Of a DNA stretch of 6,291 nt, positions 1 through 6,109 are shown piece by piece. The stretch spans positions 1 through 6,291 of the forward strand of contig URSW01000102.1 of assembly GCA_900550625.1 (NCBI GenBank), written 5' to 3'. The translations under genes were made by a program, and so were the position numbers. A model generated the notes under the pieces. The model searched no databases. It was given only the letters and a program-made list of their open reading frames with translations, and had not been told where the DNA came from. This DNA comes from an uncultured Eubacteriales bacterium. Its GTDB lineage: Bacteria; Bacillota; Clostridia; Oscillospirales; CAG-272. Position 1 is the stretch's first letter. Every line of letters begins with the position of its first letter.

Positions 1-454
1 CGCCGCCGTATTCCCGGACGAGCTTTTCCGACATCGCCTTTATCGATGACGCTTTCATTCTGAAAAGCCCGCACGGTCTTACGACATCCTCTATCTCGGA
101 AAGCGGTGCCTCCGCCATCTCTGCGGCGGTGCCGAAGCGCGCGAAAAGCTCGCGGCAGACGACGTTCACCCTCTCGTCGGTACACTGCGCGCTGAGCCGC
201 GCCATAACGAGAAGCCTCCACGGATCGCCGCCGTAGTCAAGCGAGCAGCGCGCGTCCGGGTAAAGCTTTTCAAGCTCTTCGGCGCAGAACATGGCAAGCG
301 CGCGGAGCTTTTCGGCATTCTCCGATGCGGCGGGCGTATTCTTCGGCTGTGCGCCGTCGTCAGTCCGGGAGTGTCCCGAAGCTTTCGCCTCCGGCGAGAT
401 GCCCGCATCGGCGGACATCTTTGCCTTTCGGATGTTTACTTTTTTATCAGCCAT
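1..454 (-). CDS. nth: Endonuclease III, DNA glycosylase/AP lyase (5' part; runs off the left edge)
   Basis: Endonuclease III removes oxidised pyrimidines from DNA and nicks the resulting abasic site (base excision repair, cytoplasm). The 151 visible codons start at the ATG at 454-452. Residues about 60-151 align by eye with the start of the Nth fold: a LEKLYPDA helix, DPWRLLVMARLSAQCTDERV (79-96) matching the family pattern PFELLIAVLLSAQATDxxVN with the conserved SAQxTD (88-93), then the helix-turn segment IEDVVRPCGLFRMKASSI like IKxxGLYNxKAxxI. The helix-hairpin-helix, the catalytic Lys and Asp and the iron-sulfur cysteines would lie beyond the window and cannot be checked. The first 50 residues are a hydrophilic extension absent from E. 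coli Nth; a second in-frame Met at residue 13 is an alternative start. The first start is preferred: AGAAGGG lies 5 bases upstream. Only one base separates this ATG from the PBP2 stop (TGATATG), so translational coupling is likely. Among its 12 leucines none is CTG. Confidence 0.88.
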   Translation of the reverse strand, partial: MADKKVNIRKAKMSADAGISPEAKASGHSRTDDGAQPKNTPAASENAEKLRALAMFCAEELEKLYPDARCSLDYGGDPWRLLVMARLSAQCTDERVNVVCRELFARFGTAAEMAEAPLSEIEDVVRPCGLFRMKASSIKAMSEKLVREYGG

Positions 455-455
455 A

Positions 456-2753
456 TCAGCCCTTCTCATCATTTTCTCCGGCTGTGCCGTTCGTGTTTTC
501 CTCGGCTTTCGGATCCTTGGCGTTCGGGCTGTTTGTGATCGCGCCGCGCTCCTCAAGGTATCTGTCACGGAATTCGTCGTATGCGTCCTTGAAATCAAGG
601 TTGAAATAGTGCGTGAACACGTCGCGCACGGCATATCCCGCGTCAGTACCGCCCGCGCCCTGCTCGATCACCGTAGTTCCTACGATCTCCGGATCATCAA
701 ACGGGGCGAACGCCGTAAACACTGCGTTTGCCGACTTGTTCTCGGAAACCTGCGCGGTTCCCGTCTTTCCGCCGACCGCAAGAGGGTATCCGGTGAACAG
801 CCTTGCCGCCGATCCCGTATCCTCGGTAACGTTCTTCATCGCGTTAAGCACGACGGAGACCGCCTCGTCGGAAAGCATCATTTTATTCAGTGCTTCAGTC
901 TGCACCTTATAGATTATCGCCCCGGTCGCGTGGGAACGCACGTCCTGAAGAATGTGCGCGCCGTATCTTGTTCCGCCGTTCACGAGAGTTGAGATATAGC
1001 AGGAAAGCTGAAGCGGCGTGAACGTATTATCCATCTGACCGATCGCCGCCTGAACGGTATCTCCGGGGCTCCATGCGTTCAGCCCGTGCTCTATGCGGTA
1101 TTCGGGACCGCCGAGCGTTCCGACCGCCTCGTCAAGCTCGATGCCCGTATGCTCGCCGAGGCCGTAGCCCTTGCAGTATTCGTTCATTTTCTCGATTCCG
1201 AGGCGGCGTCCTACCTCATAGAAGAAGCAGTTGCACGACACCTGTATAGCCTCGGTGACGTTGAGCAGACCGTGACTCGAACCGAACATCAGGTTTATCC
1301 AGCATCGCGGTGCGAACCCCGTCTCCTCATAATATCTGTACACGCCTTCGTCCATTATTTCCGTATAAGGTGTGATTATTCCTTCGTTGAGCGCGGCGAC
1401 CGCGACCCCCGGCTTGAATACCGATCCGGGAGTATACGCGCCGTTCAGCGCACGGTTGAACAGAGGCGAAGAGGAATTCTTCGAAAGCGAAGCGTAATCC
1501 TCGTCGAAGGTCGAAAGATCGAACGTCGGATTGGACGCGACGGCAAGCACGGCGCCCGTCTTTATGTTCATGACCGTGAACGCGCAGGCCCGCGCGTCCT
1601 CGCCGTCAAGCTCGCCCTCTTTATCCTCCGCCAGTGCGCGGATATATGCGATATTCGCATCAAGCGAGTCCTCGACAATCTTCTGATACTCTATATCTAT
1701 CGTGAGGTACACGTCGTTGCCCGCGATCGGCTCCTTTGAAACGTATTCGTCGATCACGTTTCCCTCGGAGTCCTCGATGACCGTCAGCTGACCGTCGATC
1801 CCGCGCAGCTGATCCTCGAAAGCCTTTTCCACGCCTGAAACGCCGACTATCGCGTCGAGCGAATATCCGAGCGAATCGTAATATTCAGTCTTGTCGGGCT
1901 GTATCTTGCCGACCCGTCCGAGGATATGGCTTGCGTATCCCGGAACGCCGTAGACTCTCTCGACGTTCGTTTTTACGGAGATGCCGCGCGAACTTCCCTC
2001 CGAAAGCAGAGTGATAAGCTCAAGCGGGGCGTCCTCGGCGATAAGATAGGGATTCAGCGGTGCGAAATTTCTGAGCTCCATGTCAAGGCGGAAGCAGAAA
2101 AGCTCCCTTGTCTCTTCCGCGTTATATGTGTAGTACGTCTTTTTCTTCTCCGTATAGGTAAGTCCGTACCGCTTCAGGAGAAGCGCGGCGCAGTCGTCCG
2201 CCTCCGGCAGCGGAATATCGCGGTCGGGTGTGGTTTCCTCTTCGTTCTCCGTCTGCGTCTGGGGATTTTTCGGGAATTTCGCGCCGAGATCGTCGAGCAG
2301 CCTCATCAGGCGCGACGCATAAACGGTATACGATCCGTCATCCTTATAAAGATAGGACGTATTCCACGAAAAGACGAACTTTTCCCCGTTCCGCTCGAGC
2401 GTGAACGGACCCTCGGGCGTATCATATTCCGCGCCGAAATCGCGCACCCGCGCGATCACCGACATGATGAGCGGATTCTTATCCGCATTCTTCGCGGGCA
2501 GCGTTGTCGCTTCGAAGCTGACGTCGTACGAATACTTGTTCGTGACAAGCGCGACGCCGTTTCTGTCGTAGATCTGACCGCGCAGCGCCTGTATCGTAAC
2601 GGTTCTCGTGCTTGTTTTGCTTCCGGAGGTCATCGTATAGTAATCCTGACCCGCGATCTGCAGATTCACGAGCCTGCCTATATATATAAGGCAAACGAGA
2701 AGGAATATCCCCGCAAGCGCAATATACCGTCCGAGATGTTCGCGTTTTTTCAT
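456..2753 (-). CDS. mrdA: Class B penicillin-binding protein 2 (elongation-specific D,D-transpeptidase)
   Basis: Cross-links peptidoglycan strands during side-wall growth, acting outside the membrane as the elongasome transpeptidase; the glycosyltransferase partner is normally RodA. The 765-residue protein has a short cytoplasmic start, one membrane segment at about 9-28, a PBP-dimer/pedestal domain at about 53-340 (RGQIYDRNG at 58-66) and a transpeptidase domain at about 388-715. All three active-site motifs are present: SVFK (nucleophile Ser444, Lys447), SCN (506-508) and KTGT (663-666). There is no glycosyltransferase domain and no C-terminal PASTA region, so it is class B and not SpoVD-like. 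The mreBCD context argues for PBP2 over FtsI. It is longer than E. coli PBP2 (633 residues) partly because of an acidic, Thr/Glu/Pro-rich insert at about 162-187 and a hydrophilic tail at about 736-765. The start is fixed by an in-frame TAA three codons upstream. No Shine-Dalgarno lies at normal distance (see the leader hairpin). Confidence 0.95.
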   Translation of the reverse strand: MKKREHLGRYIALAGIFLLVCLIYIGRLVNLQIAGQDYYTMTSGSKTSTRTVTIQALRGQIYDRNGVALVTNKYSYDVSFEATTLPAKNADKNPLIMSVIARVRDFGAEYDTPEGPFTLERNGEKFVFSWNTSYLYKDDGSYTVYASRLMRLLDDLGAKFPKNPQTQTENEEETTPDRDIPLPEADDCAALLLKRYGLTYTEKKKTYYTYNAEETRELFCFRLDMELRNFAPLNPYLIAEDAPLELITLLSEGSSRGISVKTNVERVYGVPGYASHILGRVGKIQPDKTEYYDSLGYSLDAIVGVSGVEKAFEDQLRGIDGQLTVIEDSEGNVIDEYVSKEPIAGNDVYLTIDIEYQKIVEDSLDANIAYIRALAEDKEGELDGEDARACAFTVMNIKTGAVLAVASNPTFDLSTFDEDYASLSKNSSSPLFNRALNGAYTPGSVFKPGVAVAALNEGIITPYTEIMDEGVYRYYEETGFAPRCWINLMFGSSHGLLNVTEAIQVSCNCFFYEVGRRLGIEKMNEYCKGYGLGEHTGIELDEAVGTLGGPEYRIEHGLNAWSPGDTVQAAIGQMDNTFTPLQLSCYISTLVNGGTRYGAHILQDVRSHATGAIIYKVQTEALNKMMLSDEAVSVVLNAMKNVTEDTGSAARLFTGYPLAVGGKTGTAQVSENKSANAVFTAFAPFDDPEIVGTTVIEQGAGGTDAGYAVRDVFTHYFNLDFKDAYDEFRDRYLEERGAITNSPNAKDPKAEENTNGTAGENDEKG
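460..466 (-). promoter_or_regulatory. Shine-Dalgarno of nth inside the 3' end of the PBP2 gene
   Basis: AGAAGGG on the minus strand, 5 bases before the ATG at 454. It lies within the last codons of PBP2, which supports coupled translation and the choice of the longer nth start. Confidence 0.7.
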
Positions 2754-2765
2754 TATACGTTATTT

Positions 2766-2777
2766 GTCCCGCGGGAC
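2766..2777 (-). promoter_or_regulatory. Palindromic hairpin between Shine-Dalgarno and start codon of PBP2
   Basis: The minus strand carries a perfect 12-base palindrome, GTCCCGCGGGAC. The only good ribosome-binding sequence in the 46-base mreD-PBP2 spacer, AAGGAA (2783-2778), lies directly before it, and the ATG (2753) follows 12 bases after it. The linear Shine-Dalgarno to ATG distance, about 24 bases, is too long for normal initiation. Folding the palindrome would shorten it to about 12. No T-run follows, so it is not a terminator. The role in initiation is inference. Confidence 0.5.
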
Positions 2778-2799
2778 TTCCTTTCTTAAATTTATCCGA

Positions 2800-3876
2800 T
2801 CATAAATCGGAAGGCGTATCGGTGCGCTCGGCACGGGTTCTGTGGAAGGCTTTCAGCGATATCCAGACCGCCGCCTGAACGAGCGGCGAGACGGCGAGAG
2901 TCGAAAAATACTCCGGAAGAAGCGTTCCCGTGAGCACCTCGGTGAATGTAAAGTGCGCCATATGCGCATGCAGCATCATAAGAGTCGCCGCCGCGCGCAG
3001 AAATCCCGCGCAAAGCTGATATATAAGCCGTATCACGGCGTTTTGTCTGAGGTAGTAGCGGCTGAGCAGTCCGCTTATATATCCGGTAAGCATATAAACG
3101 AGCGGGATCACCGAAAAGCCCGTCGTTCCGACCGAGGATATGAGGAGCGACGATATCAGTCCGCAGACCGCGCCCCATTTTTCACCTTCGGACACGGCAA
3201 TCGCAATGACCGCAGACAGCATCATATCGGGCACCGCGCCGAACGGGCGCAGGCTCGAAAAGATCGTGGTCTGAAGAAGGGTGAAAAGTATCATCAGTGC
3301 GGCGCAGATGCCCGCCTTTATAAGCGTTTCGCGTTCGAGCAAGATGTTTGAAAATGCCGAAGATACAAAGCGCTTCACCTTTGCGCGGAGTGCATTGAGG
3401 TCTATTTTCCCCTCGCTGAGGATCGGGCGCTTTTCCGGAAAAACCGTTTTTCTCCGGCTCGCGGTACGCTGTGACGGCGGACGCGCGGTCGTGCTCTTTC
3501 CGAGATATGCACTGCGGCGGTAATACTGCGCCGGGGCGGCATTATCCGTCCTGCGGTTTGCACCGCCGACACGGGAATTTTCAGGTCGCCGCCGCGCGCC
3601 GTTTTGCCCGACATCATTTCCCGCACGCGATCGTGCGGTACCTGTGCGCTCAGTCTTTCCCGTATTCCGCCGTGCGCCGTTTTCACGCAGGCGCGCATCC
3701 GTCGGCTTATGGGCGGTACGGCGTCTGTCCGCGCCGTCGGTATGCGCGGTATTTCCCCGCGCACCTCCGCTTTGATACGCGCCGTTTCCGAGCGGTGAGC
3801 CGTCGGGGCGTACCGTTCTCCGCGTACCGTTCCCGCGTCCGTCCGTGTTCGGCATATTTCCGTTATTCATCGGCAT
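2800..3876 (-). CDS. mreD: Rod shape-determining protein MreD with a long basic N-terminal extension
   Basis: MreD is a small integral membrane protein of the elongasome that partners with MreC. Counting from the ATG at 3876 the protein has 358 residues, about twice the usual 160-180. The C-terminal half, about 180-345, is MreD-like: an opening membrane segment (LIKAGICAALMILFTLLQTT), then a loop RPFGAVPDMMLSAVIAIAVS resembling the family signature of Pro-Asp in a membrane context, and further hydrophobic helices ending near FHRTRAER. Residues 1 to about 145 are hydrophilic and disordered-looking, with about 27 Arg, many Asn, Gly and Thr, and loose NGAR repeats. Start choice: the ATG at 3876 has AAGGAAG at a good 8-base spacing, whereas the ATG at 3897 (365 residues) has no Shine-Dalgarno and the one at 3870 is 14 bases away. 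The gene overlaps the end of mreC by 14 bases. MreD identity is secure for the C-terminal half from hydrophobicity plus context; the function of the extension is unknown. Confidence 0.88.
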   Translation of the reverse strand: MPMNNGNMPNTDGRGNGTRRTVRPDGSPLGNGAYQSGGARGNTAHTDGADRRRTAHKPTDARLRENGARRNTGKTERTGTARSRAGNDVGQNGARRRPENSRVGGANRRTDNAAPAQYYRRSAYLGKSTTARPPSQRTASRRKTVFPEKRPILSEGKIDLNALRAKVKRFVSSAFSNILLERETLIKAGICAALMILFTLLQTTIFSSLRPFGAVPDMMLSAVIAIAVSEGEKWGAVCGLISSLLISSVGTTGFSVIPLVYMLTGYISGLLSRYYLRQNAVIRLIYQLCAGFLRAAATLMMLHAHMAHFTFTEVLTGTLLPEYFSTLAVSPLVQAAVWISLKAFHRTRAERTDTPSDL

Positions 3877-4717
3877 CGGTCGCTTCCTTCGTCTCATATG
3901 AAGTTATGACCATGACATTAGTAAGGTCTCCGAGGTTCGCGGCAAGCTTCACATATGCAACCTTATTCTGACTGAATTCGTTGGTCTCGACCGAATCGAC
4001 GTATCCGATCACAAGCCCGCGCGGATATACGCTTCCGTAGCCGCTTGCCACTATGCGGTCGCCGACCGCAACATCGCTGTCAGGCGAAAGATATGTCATC
4101 TTCAGAAGTCCGGCGGCAGCAAGAGAATAGCTTCCCGAGACAAGTCCCGCCTCCCCCGTGCGGCTTATGACCGCACCGGTCGCACTCGATGCTTCGGCGA
4201 TCGTGACCACCTTCGCCCAGTGTGCGCCCGCCTCGGCGATATATCCGACGATGCCGTCCGAGGTAACGACGGGCATATTTTCGAGGCATCCGGACGAAGT
4301 GCCGCGGTCTATAGTGAGAACGCTGATATAATTCGAGCTGCCGCGCCCCGTCACCGCCGCCTCCGTGAGGGAGAAATCCATGTGTTCGCGCTTCAACTCG
4401 AGATAGTCGTAAAGCCAATCGTTCATCCGTTCGAGCTCTTCCGCGGTGTACACCTTGTCATTCATTTTCGCAAGGTCCGATTTCAGGCGTTCGTTTTCGG
4501 CGGCAAGTCTGTCATATTCCGTGAAATAGGCGGCATAGCCCGAAAGCCCGTCGGCAGCAAAGCTGAACAGCTTCTGCCCGGGCATGAGAATCGCCGCAAT
4601 ACCGCTCTGCACCACGTCGGAAAGTCCCATCGCCGTAAGTATCGACGGTACCGCGATCATGGCGAGCGCGATAATCAGCACCGCTATGAAAAACCTTGTC
4701 TTGAAAAAATTCTTCAT
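3863..4717 (-). CDS. mreC: Rod shape-determining protein MreC
   Basis: MreC is a bitopic membrane protein whose extracytoplasmic part forms a scaffold that contacts PBP2 and links it to MreB and MreD. The 284 residues show a short basic N-terminus, one membrane helix at about 8-30, a coiled-coil segment at about 64-112 rich in Glu, Lys and Leu (YDRLAAENERLKSDLAKMND), then the beta-rich MreC core. Family features in the core are SSNYISVLTIDRGTSSG (127-143), MPVVTSDGIVGYI (148-160), SSATGAVI (177-184) and GDRIVASGYGSVYPRGLVIG (219-238), the last matching the conserved D-x-V-x-S-G-x-x-x-x-x-P-x-G-L-x-x-G pattern. Length is typical. GGAG lies 6 bases before the ATG. The acidic last residues (EATDADE) overlap the mreD start in another frame. 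It sits 63 bases after mreB. Confidence 0.95.
   Translation of the reverse strand: MKNFFKTRFFIAVLIIALAMIAVPSILTAMGLSDVVQSGIAAILMPGQKLFSFAADGLSGYAAYFTEYDRLAAENERLKSDLAKMNDKVYTAEELERMNDWLYDYLELKREHMDFSLTEAAVTGRGSSNYISVLTIDRGTSSGCLENMPVVTSDGIVGYIAEAGAHWAKVVTIAEASSATGAVISRTGEAGLVSGSYSLAAAGLLKMTYLSPDSDVAVGDRIVASGYGSVYPRGLVIGYVDSVETNEFSQNKVAYVKLAANLGDLTNVMVITSYETKEATDADE
3883..3889 (-). promoter_or_regulatory. Shine-Dalgarno that decides the mreD start
   Basis: AAGGAAG on the minus strand lies inside the end of mreC, 8 bases before the ATG at 3876. It is downstream of the alternative ATG at 3897, so it cannot serve that start. This favours the 358-residue form. Confidence 0.65.
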
Positions 4718-4723
4718 CTGAAT

Positions 4724-4727
4724 CTCC
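4724..4727 (-). promoter_or_regulatory. Shine-Dalgarno of mreC
   Basis: GGAG on the minus strand, 6 bases before the ATG at 4717, and only three bases after a GC-rich inverted repeat (4731-4744) that could limit access to it. Confidence 0.6.
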
Positions 4728-4730
4728 GTT

Positions 4731-4744
4731 CCGCCGCACGGCGG
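4731..4744 (-). repeat. GC-rich inverted repeat just before the mreC ribosome-binding site
   Basis: The minus strand reads CCGCCGTGCGGCGG: 6-base arms around TG, realistically a 5-bp stem with a 4-base loop. It is not followed by a T-run. Its position next to the mreC Shine-Dalgarno suggests a modest effect on translation or mRNA stability; that is inference. Confidence 0.4.
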
Positions 4745-4760
4745 TAAAAGCAGCAGTTAC

Positions 4761-4772
4761 CGTTCGGGAACG
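4761..4772 (-). repeat. Small inverted repeat after the mreB stop
   Basis: The minus strand reads CGTTCCCGAACG: 5-base arms around CC, 8 bases after the mreB stop. Flanking CAGC and GCTG could extend it with internal mismatches. Only a TTTT run follows about 10 bases later, too weak to call a terminator. It may protect or partly attenuate the mreB mRNA. Confidence 0.35.
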
Positions 4773-4780
4773 CCGCTGAG

Positions 4781-5782
4781 TTATCTGTTTCTGAAGGAAA
4801 CGGCACCGTTGAAGTCCGATTCAATGACGTGACCGATTCCGACCGCAACGCAGTCGAGCGGACTCTTTGCGACAATCACGCGGATTCCCGTAGTCTGTGC
4901 GATTACCTGTGCAAGTCCCGCAATGAGCGCGCCTCCTCCGGTAAGCATGATTCCCGAGTCGTATATATCCGATGAAAGTTCCGGCGGTGTCGTCTCAAGC
5001 GTATTTCTTATGCAGTCTATGATGCGCGATATGTCCTCACTCATCGCCTCGCGGATCTGCGCCGAATTCACGGTAAGTATCGCGGGAAGTCCGTTCTGGA
5101 GGTTTCGCCCGCGGATTTCCATCGCGCCGCGGTCGGTCGCCTCAAGCGCGGAGCCGAGATTTTTTTTGAGCTCCTCCGCAGTCACGTCGCCGATCAGGAC
5201 GTGAAAATTATTCTTTATATATGCCGCGATCGACTCGTCGAAGGTGTCGCCCGCGATCTTGATCGAATTTGACAGGACGATGCCGCCGAGACTTATGACC
5301 GCAACCTCTGTCGTCCCGCCGCCGATGTCGATTATCATACTTCCGCGCGCGTCCTCAACGCGCAGTCCCGCGCCGATCGCCGCAGCAAACGGCTCCTCAA
5401 TAAGCGCGACGGACTGTGCGCCCGCTTCGAGTGTCACATCCTCGACAGCGCGCTTTTCAACCTCCGTAACCCCATAGGGGATGGAGATCATGACCTTCGG
5501 GCGGCTGAAAAGAGCGTTGCCGGACACGCGCGAGAACATATCGCGAAGCATCTTCGCCGCGAAATCGAATTCCGCGATGACCCCGTCCTTCAGCGGATGC
5601 ACCGCCTTTATCGAGCCTGGGGTCTTTCCGAGCATCATCTTCGCTTCGTTTCCGACCGCGACAACCTTGCCGCCTCGCGTTTCAGCCGCGACGACCGACG
5701 GCTCACGGAGCACAATCCCCTTGCCCTTGGCATAGACTATGACGTTCGAGGTTCCGAGGTCAATTCCTATATTCTTACTCAT
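4781..5782 (-). CDS. mreB: Rod shape-determining protein MreB (actin-like)
   Basis: Bacterial actin homologue that forms membrane-bound filaments on the cytoplasmic side and directs side-wall peptidoglycan synthesis. The 333 residues from the ATG at 5782 match the family length and show the actin-fold nucleotide motifs in order: phosphate-1 DLGTSN (8-13; most MreB have DLGTAN), KGKGIVLREPSVVA (19-32), IEEPFAAAIGAGL (128-140) with the glutamates of the catalytic region, phosphate-2 DIGGGTTEVAVISLGG (152-167), and the adenosine motif TGGGALIAGL (281-290). IRGRNLQNGLP and TPPELSSDI are typical of MreB/Mbl. Only one paralogue is in the window, so MreB and Mbl cannot be told apart. Start choice: 5782 gives the family-like beginning MSKNIGIDLG, but its AAGAAAGG is 13 bases away; an in-frame ATG at 5806 would add eight residues and has no properly spaced Shine-Dalgarno. 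It lies 57 bases after the upstream stop, with no convincing promoter. Confidence 0.95.
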   Translation of the reverse strand: MSKNIGIDLGTSNVIVYAKGKGIVLREPSVVAAETRGGKVVAVGNEAKMMLGKTPGSIKAVHPLKDGVIAEFDFAAKMLRDMFSRVSGNALFSRPKVMISIPYGVTEVEKRAVEDVTLEAGAQSVALIEEPFAAAIGAGLRVEDARGSMIIDIGGGTTEVAVISLGGIVLSNSIKIAGDTFDESIAAYIKNNFHVLIGDVTAEELKKNLGSALEATDRGAMEIRGRNLQNGLPAILTVNSAQIREAMSEDISRIIDCIRNTLETTPPELSSDIYDSGIMLTGGGALIAGLAQVIAQTTGIRVIVAKSPLDCVAVGIGHVIESDFNGAVSFRNR

Positions 5783-5839
5783 TCTGCAATTCAAACCTTT
5801 CTTCATTCCGGACGACCGACTCGCCGCTCATCCGAAGCT

Positions 5840-6109
5840 TTATTTTATACGTCTGACGGGGAAATCCGGGGCGCGTCCCGTGCGGTAAGCGCCGATAACG
5901 CCGCGCACTCTGTCCGCACTCTCGTCAGTAAACACGAAATGCTCTGCGATGCCCCGTCCGCGGATTGCAGACGGATTATCGGCAGTCCAGACTGGTACGC
6001 TGTTGAACACCGTGTTCGTACAGTCGCGGTTCCCGACGACAAAGAATTTTACGTTTTTTCTGTCGGTGATGTATTCCCTGCACGCTTCCCCGGGGCGGAT
6101 CTTGCCCGA
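5840..6109 (-). pseudogene. 3' end of a probable U32-family peptidase gene, upstream part lost at a junction
   Basis: The last 89 codons of a gene ending at TAA 5842-5840. The visible protein runs from about SGKIRPGEACREYITDRK to a basic end. TDRKNVKFFV, then a Cys, then TNTVFNSVP, and later FVFTDES followed by AYRTG match my memory of the C-terminal pattern of clostridial U32 peptidase-family proteins (TDRKGxxFPV, Cys, N-S-x-P, L/IFTDES, AY). U32 proteins are linked to peptide cleavage or to tRNA/rRNA hydroxylation; no activity can be assigned here. The U32 catalytic core would lie to the right, but from about 6110 the same frame, although open to the edge, no longer reads like a protein (Gly/Gln/Leu low complexity, antisense to a better plus-strand frame). 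The gene is therefore probably cut by a rearrangement or an assembly join. The right boundary is uncertain by about 25 bases. If intact in the organism, it would be the gene directly before mreB. Confidence 0.55.

Noticed and set aside
291..992. Plus-strand open frame of 233 codons opposite nth and PBP2
   Set aside because: It spans the boundary of two real minus-strand genes and has no recognisable domain or good Shine-Dalgarno.
1086..1739. Plus-strand open frame of 217 codons within the PBP2 transpeptidase region
   Set aside because: It lies opposite the active-site motifs of PBP2; the composition is that of an antisense reading.
1926..2789. Plus-strand open frame of 287 codons opposite PBP2
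   Set aside because: It is antisense to a well-supported PBP2 with all motifs; its product is Arg-rich and unlike a folded protein, as expected for a shadow frame in GC-rich DNA.
3376..3378. GTG as a start giving a normal-length MreD
   Set aside because: No Shine-Dalgarno precedes it, and it would leave about 500 bases of continuous open frame, with its own good start, unexplained.
3471..3971. Plus-strand open frame opposite the mreD extension
   Set aside because: It arises from the Arg/Gly-rich coding of the MreD extension and reads as Arg/Tyr/Ser low complexity.
4745..4780. Rho-independent terminator after mreB
   Set aside because: The stem is short and followed, after a gap, by only four T; mreC follows closely on the same strand.
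5783..5839. Promoter for mreB
   Set aside because: No convincing -35 and -10 pair is visible in the 57-base spacer; read-through from the upstream gene seems more likely.
5845..6042. Minus-strand frame of 65 codons upstream of mreB
   Set aside because: The neighbouring minus frame ending at 5840 gives a far more protein-like product with U32-like motifs, so this frame is out of phase with the real gene.
5939..6109. ATG at 5939 as the true start of the right-hand plus-strand gene
   Set aside because: Residues encoded from 5939 to about 6109 show no signal peptide or lipobox and lie opposite the U32-like coding region.
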